Assembly: GCA_025360285.1 (NCBI GenBank)
Contig: JANYCM010000186.1
Coordinates: 1-5,642 of the forward strand
DNA: 5,642 bases
From: Sphingomonadales bacterium
Lineage (GTDB): Bacteria > Pseudomonadota > Alphaproteobacteria > Sphingomonadales > Sphingomonadaceae
Reading direction: 5' to 3'
This document shows positions 1 through 5,642 of the stretch, piece after piece. The position numbers and the translations under genes were made by a program. Under the pieces are notes generated by a model. That model saw only the letters and a list, made by a program, of their open reading frames with translations, searched no databases and was not told the DNA's origin. Positions within the stretch are counted from its first letter, which is position 1. Every line of letters starts with the position of its first letter.

Positions 1-136
1 CGGGATCCTTGCCCATCTCGCGAGCGTGTGCCGCATAGTTGCGCCCGTTGCAGAAGATGCGGCCGACGGGGAAGGTCGCGTCGCCGCCGGCGATGGCGGC
101 GGCGGGGCGATCGGGCAAGGTTAAAACGGGCGGCAT
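1..136 (-). CDS. Fumarylacetoacetate hydrolase family protein, N-terminal part (runs off left edge)
   Basis: Only the first 45 codons are present; the gene continues beyond base 1. The protein starts MPPVLTLPDRP and reaches a segment reading PVGRIFCNGRNYAAHAREMG. This glycine-arginine-asparagine-tyrosine block followed by AAHAREMG is typical of the start of the catalytic domain in the FAHD1-like branch of the fumarylacetoacetate hydrolase family. Those enzymes are metal-dependent C-C bond hydrolases or decarboxylases acting on acylpyruvates, oxaloacetate or related ring-cleavage products. The metal ligands lie downstream and cannot be checked, so the substrate is open. The start is supported by GAGAGGA (complement of 143-149), six bases before the ATG. 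An in-frame ATG at 149-151 overlaps that site and is less likely. The family call is solid for so short a piece; exact function is not assignable. Confidence 0.82.
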   Translation of the reverse strand, partial: MPPVLTLPDRPAAAIAGGDATFPVGRIFCNGRNYAAHAREMGKDP

Positions 137-142
137 GGGGAT

Positions 143-149
143 TCCTCTC
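143..149 (-). promoter_or_regulatory. Ribosome binding site of the FAH-family gene
   Basis: The minus strand reads GAGAGGA, six bases before the ATG at 134-136. It decides between that ATG and the in-frame ATG at 149-151, which lies too far upstream to use it. Confidence 0.6.
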
Positions 150-260
150 ATGGCGGCGCCTGTCCCGCGCCCGCCGCCAATGGCCGCGGCGCGATGACTG
201 TCCACCAGCCTGGATTTCCGGCGCTCAGCCTCGATCTGCCCTGTGAAAATTGGCTGACGC

Positions 261-337
261 TGGCGCATCCGACAGGATTCGAACCTGTGACCCCTGCCTT
301 CGGAGGGCAGTACTCTATCCAGCTGAGCTACGGATGC
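261..337 (-). tRNA. tRNA-Arg, anticodon CCG
   Basis: The complement folds into a complete 77-base cloverleaf. The acceptor stem GCATCCG pairs with CGGATGC over seven perfect pairs, followed by discriminator G and an encoded CCA end (261-264 on the plus strand reads tggc). The D stem GCTC/GAGT contains one G-T wobble. The anticodon stem CTGCC/GGCAG encloses CTCCGAA, giving anticodon CCG at 301-303, which reads the arginine codon CGG. The T arm is ACAGG-TTCGAAT-CCTGT. No intron or mismatch is seen. It lies 61 bases downstream of the lipoprotein gene on the same strand; I see no clear promoter of its own in that gap, so co-transcription or a weak promoter are both possible. Confidence 0.98.
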
Positions 338-398
338 GTGGCGACAGGCGATAGCAGCCCGGCGGCGGCGCCAGACCATTTGCGATTGCGCGAAACGC

Positions 399-773
399 CT
401 ATTTGTGGGGCGGCGCGATCGGCGTGAATTTGCCCAGGCCGCAGCTGGCGCCCTGGCGCAGACCGCCGCCCTGGTACAGCACGGTGATGATATCGACCGA
501 ACACAGCTGGTTGGTCGATACCTTGTAGCTGAAGGCGCGTTCAAAGCCGAGCTGCGGGCAGCTGTTGGGCAGATGGTTGCGCAGCACCTTGCCGCCCAGC
601 ATCACGAAATCGATAGTGCTGTCATCGACGACCCTGGTTTCGCGGATCGATTGCGTCTGCACACAGGATTGTTCGGGGCCGATCGCCACCGCTGCCGGCG
701 CCGGAGCGGGCGGTTTCGCCGTGCCGGCACAACCGGCAAGCGCCAGGGCAACAGCGCATAATCCAGGGCGCAT
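399..773 (-). CDS. Small secreted lipoprotein, DUF6491-like
   Basis: The protein has 124 residues. It opens with a short signal peptide (MRPGLCAVALALAGC) ending in lipobox LAGC, with the lipidated cysteine at residue 15. Alanine follows, so outer-membrane sorting is expected rather than retention in the inner membrane. A proline/alanine-rich linker (about 18-31) leads to a compact domain with cysteines at 37, 72, 91 and 111 and the segments IRETRVVDD, LPNSCPQLGFERAFSY and NQLCSVDIITVL. These segments resemble the DUF6491 family of unknown function, as I recall it. The start is well supported: GGAGG (complement of 781-785) lies seven bases before the ATG. It is downstream of nth on the same strand but 133 bases away with a possible promoter of its own. 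The function is unknown; periplasmic or outer-membrane location is inferred from the lipobox. The family assignment comes from motif memory, not a search. Confidence 0.85.
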   Translation of the reverse strand: MRPGLCAVALALAGCAGTAKPPAPAPAAVAIGPEQSCVQTQSIRETRVVDDSTIDFVMLGGKVLRNHLPNSCPQLGFERAFSYKVSTNQLCSVDIITVLYQGGGLRQGASCGLGKFTPIAPPHK

Positions 774-805
774 GATCGGTCCTCCGCTACAGGCCTTCCG
801 GCGGG

Positions 806-835
806 AGAATAGAGGCCAGCAAAGGCCTTAAGCAA
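806..835 (-). promoter_or_regulatory. Possible sigma70-type promoter of the lipoprotein gene
   Basis: On the minus strand TTGCTT (830-835) and TATTCT (806-811) are separated by 18 bases, with the -10 element 32 bases before the lipoprotein ATG and the GGAGG site in between. The spacer holds a short inverted repeat, AGGCC-6 nt-GGCCT (813-828), which could be chance or an operator. This is pattern matching only; alphaproteobacterial promoters are poorly predicted by E. coli consensus. Confidence 0.25.
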
Positions 836-906
836 CGCAACATTTACTGCCCGCTTATACGTGTAAAGGCGGTGAACGGATGCTGAACCCCTTGTTATGC
901 AGCGGT

Positions 907-1542
907 TCACGCTGGCGACTTGTCGGGAAAATCGCACAGGTCGGCGACGGGGCAGCGCCCGCAGTGTGGCTTGCGCGCCGTGCAGACATAGCGGCCGTGC
1001 AGGATCAGCCAATGATGGGCATGGCGGCGAAACGGCGCCGGGGTGCGCGCCATCAGACCGTTTTCCACCGCCAGCACGGTCTTGCCCGGCGCCAGGCCGG
1101 TGCGGTTGGCGACGCGGAAGATATGCGTATCAACGGCACAGGTCTCCTCGCCAAACGCCTCGTTGAGCACCACGTTTGCCGTCTTGCGGCCCACCCCCGG
1201 CAGTGCCTCCAGCGCCGCCCGTTCGCGCGGCACCTCGCCGCCATGGTCGCGCAGCAGGATTTCGGACAGCGCGATGACATTCTTCGCCTTGGTGTTGAAC
1301 AGCCCGATGGTGCGGATATGCGCCTTCAGACCGGCCTCACCCAGCGCCACCATCGCCGCCGGCGTCGTCACCGCCTTGAACAGCGCCGCCGTCGCCTTGT
1401 TGACCCCCACATCGGTCGATTGCGCCGACAGCGCCACCGCCACCAGCAGGGTATAGACATTGAGATAGTTCAGCTCGGTGCGCGGTTCCGGCACTGCCGC
1501 GGCCAGCCGGGCATAGAATTCCTGGATATGTTCGGGCGTCAT
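907..1542 (-). CDS. nth: Endonuclease III (DNA glycosylase/AP lyase)
   Basis: Base-excision-repair enzyme that removes oxidised pyrimidines and nicks the resulting abasic site by beta-elimination, acting on chromosomal DNA in the cytoplasm. With the start at MTPEHIQEF the protein is 211 residues, the length of E. coli Nth. The helix-hairpin-helix reads LPGVGRKTANVV (114-125), with catalytic lysine K120; the catalytic aspartate is D138 in AVDTHIFRV. Four cysteines at 187, 194, 197 and 203 (spacing C-x6-C-x2-C-x5-C) form the [4Fe-4S] site. These positions equal the E. coli numbering, which supports the chosen start. No strong ribosome binding site precedes the ATG. The frame stays open upstream to about 2112, but that part is antisense to the DUF2244 gene and unlike Nth. 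The gene is intact. It is divergent from the DUF2244 gene, so the control regions must overlap; downstream is the lipoprotein gene. Confidence 0.97.
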   Translation of the reverse strand: MTPEHIQEFYARLAAAVPEPRTELNYLNVYTLLVAVALSAQSTDVGVNKATAALFKAVTTPAAMVALGEAGLKAHIRTIGLFNTKAKNVIALSEILLRDHGGEVPRERAALEALPGVGRKTANVVLNEAFGEETCAVDTHIFRVANRTGLAPGKTVLAVENGLMARTPAPFRRHAHHWLILHGRYVCTARKPHCGRCPVADLCDFPDKSPA

Positions 1543-1584
1543 CGCTGTGCTGTGGCGTCGCAGCCGGTGCAAAGTCCAGCGGCT

Positions 1585-2085
1585 TTGCGCTATCACCCCT
1601 TCGTGCCCGCGCTCGATCTCGTCCTCACCCCCAACCGCTCGCTGGATCGCCGCCATATGCGCCGGCTGGTCGGCGGTATCGGGCTGGTCTTCCTGCTCGG
1701 CGGCCTGCGCTTTGTCGCATTGGGCGCCTGGCCGGTGCTGCCGTTCATGGGCGTCGATGTGGCGCTGCTCTACTGGGCCTTCCGCAGCAATTACGCCGCC
1801 GGCGCCGGCCGGGAACATCTGCAACTGACGGGTGATGCGCTCACCCTGCGCCGCACCAGCGCCTCGGGTGCCGAGCGCGTCTTCGGCTTCAACGCCTATT
1901 GGACCCGCGTCCATATCGAGGAAACCGCGCTCGGCGATGCCCACCTCTGGCTGGCGGCGCGGGGCCGGCGGGTGCGGGTGGGCGGCTTTCTGTCGGCCCC
2001 GGAACGCCGCGCGGTCGGGGCGGTCATCGCCGCCGCCCTCAATGACTACAGAGCCGGCAGGCCCAGCACATCGTCCATCGCGTAA
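1585..2085 (+). CDS. DUF2244 family membrane protein (start uncertain)
   Basis: The protein has about 166 residues. Early on it carries LTPNRSL, the conserved opening of the DUF2244 family. Two hydrophobic segments follow at about residues 28-46 and 48-66, joined by GAWPVLPF and followed by AFRSNY, all typical of the family. A soluble C-terminal part contains W-T-R-V and the ending VRVGGFLSAPERRAV. It is expected in the inner membrane; the molecular function is unknown. No in-frame ATG exists near the family's expected N-terminus. TTG at 1585 gives MRYHPFVPALDL; GTG at 1552, 1567 or 1603 are alternatives, and no ribosome binding site decides between them. The gene is divergent from nth with about 42 bases between starts. 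Its last 40 bases overlap the 3' end of dapB on the other strand, and the tail after AALNDYRA is probably a non-conserved extension. Confidence 0.85.
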   Translation: MRYHPFVPALDLVLTPNRSLDRRHMRRLVGGIGLVFLLGGLRFVALGAWPVLPFMGVDVALLYWAFRSNYAAGAGREHLQLTGDALTLRRTSASGAERVFGFNAYWTRVHIEETALGDAHLWLAARGRRVRVGGFLSAPERRAVGAVIAAALNDYRAGRPSTSSIA

Positions 2086-2864
2086 CGCCCGGCCGGCTTG
2101 CCCGCCAGCCACGCCGCCGCCTTCAATGCCCCGCGCGCGAAAATATCGCGGCTTTCCACCCGGTGCCCAATCTCGATGCGTTCCCCCTCGCCGCCGAACA
2201 TCACCAGATGATCCCCCGGTGCCGAGCCACCGCGCAGCGCGGCAAAGCCGATATGCCCCGCCACCCGCGCGCCGGTAATGCCATCCCGCCCGCGATCGCT
2301 CACCGCCGCCAGATCGACACCGCGGCCCCGGGCCGCCGCCGCCCCCAGCGCCAGCGCCGTGCCCGATGGCGCATCGACCTTGTGGCGGTGGTGCAATTCG
2401 GCAATCTCGATATCCCAGTCCGGGCCCAGTGCCCGCGCCGCCTGTTGGGTCAGCCGCAGCAGCAGCGTCACCCCCAGGCTGGTATTGGCGGCTTGCAGCA
2501 CCGCAATGTGGCGCGCCGCCCGGTCGATCATCGCCTGGTGCCGCGCCTCCAGCCCGGTGGTGCCGATCACGATCGCCGCCTTGCCATCACAGGCAGCATC
2601 CAGTGTCGCCGCCAGTGCCGCCGGCGCGGTGAAATCGATCAGCACATCGCTGCTGATGGCGAGCGGCCCGGGGTTGGAACAGATGGTCAGCGACGGCGCA
2701 AACAGCGGCCCCAGCGCCCGGCCGACGGCTTCATGCCCGGCGCGTTCAATGGCGCCGGCCAGCACCAGCCGCGGGTCGCCGGCGATGCCTGCGATGATCG
2801 CCTGCCCCATGCGCCCGCCGGCGCCGAGCACGCCGACACGGATTTTGCCGTTCTCCATGGGCAT
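2046..2864 (-). CDS. dapB: 4-hydroxy-tetrahydrodipicolinate reductase
   Basis: Catalyses the NAD(P)H-dependent reduction of 4-hydroxy-tetrahydrodipicolinate to tetrahydrodipicolinate, in the cytoplasmic pathway to meso-diaminopimelate and lysine. The protein is 272 residues, against 273 in E. coli. The N-terminal Rossmann domain shows VGVLGAGGRMG (10-20), then VLIDFTAP (74-81) and IGTTGL (100-105). The substrate domain carries ELHHRHKVDAPSGTAL from 156, in which H158 and K162 match the E. coli catalytic pair H159/K163. The C-terminal DDVLGLPAL is the usual family ending. The start at MPMENGKIRVG was chosen for length; a second ATG two codons in (2856-2858) is equally possible. Neither has a visible Shine-Dalgarno site, and a seven-pair hairpin lies just upstream. 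The open frame extends to a TTG at 2922-2924 inside a palindrome, which I reject as start. It is divergent from hrpB and overlaps the DUF2244 gene tail to tail. Confidence 0.97.
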   Translation of the reverse strand: MPMENGKIRVGVLGAGGRMGQAIIAGIAGDPRLVLAGAIERAGHEAVGRALGPLFAPSLTICSNPGPLAISSDVLIDFTAPAALAATLDAACDGKAAIVIGTTGLEARHQAMIDRAARHIAVLQAANTSLGVTLLLRLTQQAARALGPDWDIEIAELHHRHKVDAPSGTALALGAAAARGRGVDLAAVSDRGRDGITGARVAGHIGFAALRGGSAPGDHLVMFGGEGERIEIGHRVESRDIFARGALKAAAWLAGKPAGRYAMDDVLGLPAL

Positions 2865-2870
2865 GGTGTG

Positions 2871-2889
2871 GCGCAGCGCGCGGCTGCGC
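2871..2889. repeat. Hairpin immediately upstream of dapB start
   Basis: GCGCAGC and GCTGCGC are perfect seven-base complements around a five-base loop. In the dapB transcript the stem would end six bases before the first ATG, where a Shine-Dalgarno sequence would normally sit. The region is extremely GC-rich, so a short stem can arise by chance. Confidence 0.5.
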
Positions 2890-2920
2890 GCCAGCCCGAA
2901 TTGCGCGTATGGAGGGCAAA

Positions 2921-2954
2921 CCAACGCCCTCCCCCTTTGCGGGGAGGGCGTTGG
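2921..2954. repeat. Perfect 14-bp palindrome in the dapB/hrpB divergent gap
   Basis: CCAACGCCCTCCCC (2921-2934) is the exact complement of the arm at 2941-2954, around a six-base loop CTTTGC. Each strand would form a strong hairpin. It lies between two divergent genes, 29 bases before the hrpB ATG and 56 bases before the dapB ATG, so it is in the leader or promoter zone of both and is not at the end of either gene. Its CCCTCCCC...GGGGAGGG character resembles short palindromic intergenic repeats scattered in many GC-rich alphaproteobacterial genomes. Only one copy is in this window. No T-run follows on the plus strand, and only TTT shortly after it on the minus strand. Confidence 0.85.
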
Positions 2955-2983
2955 GCTTCCGTAATCGAGTCCGCTCCCGCCCC

Positions 2984-5446
2984 ATGTCCCTCCCCGTCGA
3001 AGACATCCTTCCAGATCTTCACGCCGCGCTCGCCCGCAATGCGCCGGTGGCGCTGGTGGCGCCGCCGGGGGCGGGCAAATCCACGGCGCTGCCGCCGGCG
3101 CTGCTCCGCCAGCCGTGGGCGCAGCACGGCAAATTGCTGCTGCTGTCGCCGCGCCGCCTGGCCGCCCGCGCCGCCGCCGAACGCATGGCGGACATGGCCG
3201 GGGAACCCGTCGGCCAGAGCATCGGCTATCGCACCCGCATGGACACCAGGGTGTCGGCGGCCACGCGCATCGAAGTCGTCACCGAAGGCATTTTCACCCG
3301 GATGATCGTCGCCGATCCGGACTTGCCCGGCATCGCCGCGGTGCTGTTCGATGAAGTCCATGAACGCAGCCTCGACAGCGATCTGGCGCTGGCGCTGGTG
3401 CTGGAAGCGCGCGAGGCGCTGCGGCCCGATCTGCGGCTGATCCTGATGTCGGCGACGCTCGACGGCGCGGCGTATGAGGCGATCATTCCCGGCCTCGCCC
3501 GTATCGAAAGCCAGGGCCGCATGTTCCCGGTCGAATTGCGTCACCAGGGCCGCGATGCGGGGACGCGCATCGAAGATGCCATGGCCGCCGCCATCCGCCA
3601 GGCACTGGCCAGCGAGGCCGGATCGATCCTCGCCTTCCTGCCCGGTGCCGCCGAGATCGAGCGCACCGCCGAGCGCCTGACCGACCGCCTGCCGGCGGAT
3701 GTTGATCTGCACCGGCTCTATGGCGCGCGCGATGGTGATGACCAGCGCGCCGCCATCCGGCCGCCGCCGCCCGGTCGGCGCAAGATCGTGCTCGCCACCT
3801 CGATCGCCGAAACCTCGATCACCATCGATGGCGTGCGCGTCGTCATCGATTCAGGGCTGGCCCGGCGGCCGCGCCATGACCGCGCCGTCGGGCTGACCCG
3901 GCTGGTCACCGAACGCGCCAGCCAGTCGGCGGTTACGCAGCGCGCCGGGCGCGCCGGCCGCACCGCGCCGGGCATCGCCATCAGGCTGTGGGAGGCCGGC
4001 GAAACCGCCGGCCGGCTGCGCTTCGATCCGCCGGAGATTCTGGAAAGCGACCTGACCGGGCTTGTATTGGAATGCGCGCGCTGGGGCGTCGCCGATCCGG
4101 CGGCCCTGCGCTGGCTCGACGCGCCGCCGGCCGTCGCACTCGCCGAAGCCCGGCAGCGGCTGCGGGCGCTGGGCATCATCGATGCGGACGGCCGGCCGAC
4201 GCCGCACGGCGAGCGGGTGGCGGCGCTGCCGCTGGCGCCAGTCATCGGCCATAGGCTGGTGGCGGCGGCGGCGCGCGGCTGGGGCGGGCGGGCGGCGGCG
4301 ATCGCCGTGCTGCTGTCCGAACGCGGGCTGGGCGGGCGGGGGACCGATCTGGATGAACGCCTGCGGCTGGCGGCGCGCGATCGCGGCGCGCGCGGCCAGG
4401 CGGCGCGGCGGCTCGCCGATCGCTGGGCACGCGCGGTGGGCGGCGGCACCGATGCCGACCCGCCGCCGGATGTTGCGGCGCAAATTCTGGCTTTGGCCTT
4501 TCCCGATCGCGTGGCGCGGCGGCGCGGCGGGCAAAACCCGGCCTATCTGATGGCCAATGGCCGTGCCGTGACGCTCGCCGCCGACGATCCGCTGGCGACG
4601 GCGCCGTGGATCGTCATCGGCGATGCCATGGGCTCGGCGGCCGGGGCACGGGTGCTGCTGGCGGCGGCGCTCGATCCCGCCAGCATCGAACAGCAATTCG
4701 CCGATCGCATCGAAGCAATGGCGGTTCTCGCTTTTGATCCGGCGACCGGCGGCGTTACGGCCGAAACCGGCCGTCGGCTGGGGGCGATCACCCTGGCGCG
4801 CAGCCCGACCGGGCGCATCGATCCGGCAGCGCTGACCGCGGCGCTGCTCGGCGGCGTCCGCGAGCATGGCCTGGCGCTGCTGCCCTGGGGCGAGTCCAGC
4901 CTGACCCTGCGCGCCCGCGCCGGCTTTGCCACGGCTCAGGGGCTGGCCGAATTGCCCGACCTGTCGGACGCGGCGCTGCTCGCCGATCTCGAAACATGGC
5001 TGGCGCCGCTGCTCGCCGGCAAGCGCCGCCTTGGCGATGTGACCGACACGGCGCTGACCGAGGCGCTGAGCGGCCGCATCGGCTGGGCCGCCCTGCAGCG
5101 GCTTGATCGCGTCGCGCCGCGCCATTTCGGCACGCCGGCCGGCAGCCAGCACGCGATCGATTATGCCGATCCCGCCGGGCCGGTGGTCGAAACCCGCGTC
5201 CAGGCGCTGTTCGGCCTTGCCGCCCATCCGATGCTCGCCGAGGGCCGTGTGCCGCTGACCCTGCGCCTCACCTCGCCGGCCGGCCGGCCGATTCAGGTGA
5301 CGCAGGACCTGCCGCGCTTCTGGGCCGGCAGCTGGGCCGATGTGCGGCGCGATCTGCGCGGCCGCTACCCCCGCCACCCCTGGCCCGAAGACCCCGCCGT
5401 CGCCCCGCCAACCCTGCGCGCCAAACGGCGGGGGGAGAGCGAATAG
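2984..5446 (+). CDS. hrpB: ATP-dependent helicase HrpB (DExH box)
   Basis: Superfamily 2 nucleic-acid helicase of the DEAH/RHA class; the exact cellular role of HrpB is not well defined, with RNA processing presumed. The protein is 820 residues, close to the roughly 800 usual for HrpB. The ATPase motifs are in order: Walker A APPGAGKST (26-34), SPRRLAARAA (55-64), DEVH (123-126), SAT (156-158), ATSIAETSIT (271-280) and QRAGRAGR (319-326). The helicase-associated region follows, and the HrpB-specific C-terminal domain runs from about residue 700: IDYADP at 725, then QALFGLAAHPML, LTSPAGRPIQVTQDLPRFW and GRYPRHPWPEDP. The last blocks separate HrpB from HrpA. ATG 2984 (MSLPVEDILPDLH) was chosen because it opens directly into the domain. 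The in-frame ATG at 2909 would add 25 residues translated through the palindrome and is unlikely. No strong ribosome binding site is visible. All motifs are intact. The sirtuin gene follows after 45 bases. Confidence 0.97.
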   Translation: MSLPVEDILPDLHAALARNAPVALVAPPGAGKSTALPPALLRQPWAQHGKLLLLSPRRLAARAAAERMADMAGEPVGQSIGYRTRMDTRVSAATRIEVVTEGIFTRMIVADPDLPGIAAVLFDEVHERSLDSDLALALVLEAREALRPDLRLILMSATLDGAAYEAIIPGLARIESQGRMFPVELRHQGRDAGTRIEDAMAAAIRQALASEAGSILAFLPGAAEIERTAERLTDRLPADVDLHRLYGARDGDDQRAAIRPPPPGRRKIVLATSIAETSITIDGVRVVIDSGLARRPRHDRAVGLTRLVTERASQSAVTQRAGRAGRTAPGIAIRLWEAGETAGRLRFDPPEILESDLTGLVLECARWGVADPAALRWLDAPPAVALAEARQRLRALGIIDADGRPTPHGERVAALPLAPVIGHRLVAAAARGWGGRAAAIAVLLSERGLGGRGTDLDERLRLAARDRGARGQAARRLADRWARAVGGGTDADPPPDVAAQILALAFPDRVARRRGGQNPAYLMANGRAVTLAADDPLATAPWIVIGDAMGSAAGARVLLAAALDPASIEQQFADRIEAMAVLAFDPATGGVTAETGRRLGAITLARSPTGRIDPAALTAALLGGVREHGLALLPWGESSLTLRARAGFATAQGLAELPDLSDAALLADLETWLAPLLAGKRRLGDVTDTALTEALSGRIGWAALQRLDRVAPRHFGTPAGSQHAIDYADPAGPVVETRVQALFGLAAHPMLAEGRVPLTLRLTSPAGRPIQVTQDLPRFWAGSWADVRRDLRGRYPRHPWPEDPAVAPPTLRAKRRGESE

Positions 5447-5491
5447 AGCAGGGGGCTTGCCCGCTTTCCCCACCAACGGCACAACCCCGCC

Positions 5492-5642
5492 ATGCCCATC
5501 CGCAACATCGTCATCCTCACCGGCGCCGGCGTCTCCGCCGAATCGGGCGTGCCGACCTTTCGCGGCCCCGATGGCCTGTGGGAAGGGCACCGCATCGAGG
5601 ATGTCGCCACCCCCGAGGCGTTCCGGCGCAACCCGGTGCTGG
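5492..5642 (+). CDS. cobB: NAD-dependent protein deacylase (sirtuin), N-terminal part (runs off right edge)
   Basis: Sirtuins remove acyl groups from lysine side chains while consuming NAD+. Only the first 50 codons are present. The protein begins MPIRNIVILTGAGVSAESGV and continues PTFRGPDGLWEGHRIEDVATPEAF. GAGVSAESG is the sirtuin NAD-binding motif and TFRGPDGLW with EDVATPEAF is the signature of the bacterial CobB, class III (SIRT5-like) group. The catalytic histidine, zinc cysteines and the Y-x-x-R acyl-specificity residues lie beyond the window, so deacetylase versus desuccinylase preference cannot be judged. The ATG is the natural start, since the conserved fold begins within eight residues. 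No clear ribosome binding site precedes it. It lies 45 bases after hrpB on the same strand with no convincing terminator between, so co-transcription is plausible. Confidence 0.93.
   Translation, partial: MPIRNIVILTGAGVSAESGVPTFRGPDGLWEGHRIEDVATPEAFRRNPVL

Noticed and set aside
137..260. Small ORFs and GC-rich hairpins between the FAH-family gene and the tRNA
   Set aside because: Translations are arginine-rich or read through the tRNA; the hairpins are imperfect and lack T-runs. I see only a leader for the FAH-family gene here.
338..398. Possible tRNA promoter with a TGCTATCG -10-like element
   Set aside because: No matching -35 element at proper distance, so not supported.
865..909. Possible terminator after nth (inverted TGAACC/GGTTCA over the stop codon)
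   Set aside because: The six-pair stem has a 14-base loop and no T-run, too weak to call.
880..1584. Plus-strand open frame upstream of and continuous with the DUF2244 gene
   Set aside because: It is antisense to nth, low in complexity and rich in arginine, glutamine and histidine. The family homology begins only near 1600.
1543..2112. Upstream minus-strand extension of nth by 190 codons
   Set aside because: It lies antisense to DUF2244 and the dapB 3' end, and the nth product from 1542 already matches the full family length and residue numbering.
2865..2924. TTG start for dapB at 2922-2924, preceded by a GGGGGAG that mimics a ribosome binding site
   Set aside because: The purine run is an arm of the palindrome, and the added 20 residues precede a Rossmann motif that normally begins within the first ten residues.
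2909..2983. ATG-initiated N-terminal extension of hrpB
   Set aside because: It would translate the palindrome, gives a sequence unlike HrpB, and the family's domain starts right after ATG 2984.
2163..3305. Plus-strand open frame across dapB and into hrpB
   Set aside because: It is antisense to dapB and out of frame with hrpB, with low-complexity arginine-rich translation and no domain.
3851..5590. Long minus-strand open frame of 579 codons antisense to hrpB
   Set aside because: hrpB carries every helicase motif on the plus strand. The antisense translation is arginine/glycine/alanine-rich with no recognisable domain, as expected from high-GC codon use where stops are rare on the opposite strand.

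Overview
The window is very GC-rich, gene-dense bacterial chromosome. The proteins look alphaproteobacterial, most like the sphingomonads (order Sphingomonadales). This rests on the character of the DapB, HrpB, DUF2244 and DUF6491-like proteins, the GC-ending codons and the weak Shine-Dalgarno sites; no database search was run. I see no integrase, transposase, CRISPR array, phage gene or toxin-antitoxin pair. It reads as ordinary core genome.

Layout from left to right: (1) the first 45 codons of a fumarylacetoacetate-hydrolase-family enzyme on the minus strand, cut by the window edge; (2) a complete tRNA-Arg(CCG) gene on the minus strand with encoded CCA; (3) a small minus-strand lipoprotein resembling the DUF6491 family; (4) nth, endonuclease III, on the minus strand with all catalytic and iron-sulfur residues; (5) a plus-strand DUF2244 membrane protein starting a few dozen bases from nth on the opposite strand; (6) dapB on the minus strand, whose 3' end overlaps the DUF2244 3' end; (7) hrpB, a full-length DExH helicase on the plus strand, divergent from dapB across a gap holding a perfect 14-bp palindrome; (8) the first 50 codons of a sirtuin (cobB type) on the plus strand, cut by the right edge.

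The genes cover unrelated housekeeping tasks: base excision repair (nth), lysine and diaminopimelate synthesis (dapB), RNA/DNA helicase activity (hrpB), protein deacylation (cobB), translation (tRNA) and small-molecule catabolism (FAH family). They do not form one pathway. Strand switches make most of them separate units; only hrpB-cobB and possibly nth-lipoprotein-tRNA run in the same direction.

I found no convincing new multi-gene system. The points most worth a second look are the palindrome in the dapB/hrpB gap, the hairpin against the dapB start, the 40-bp tail-to-tail overlap of dapB with the DUF2244 gene, and the uncharacterised cysteine-containing lipoprotein.
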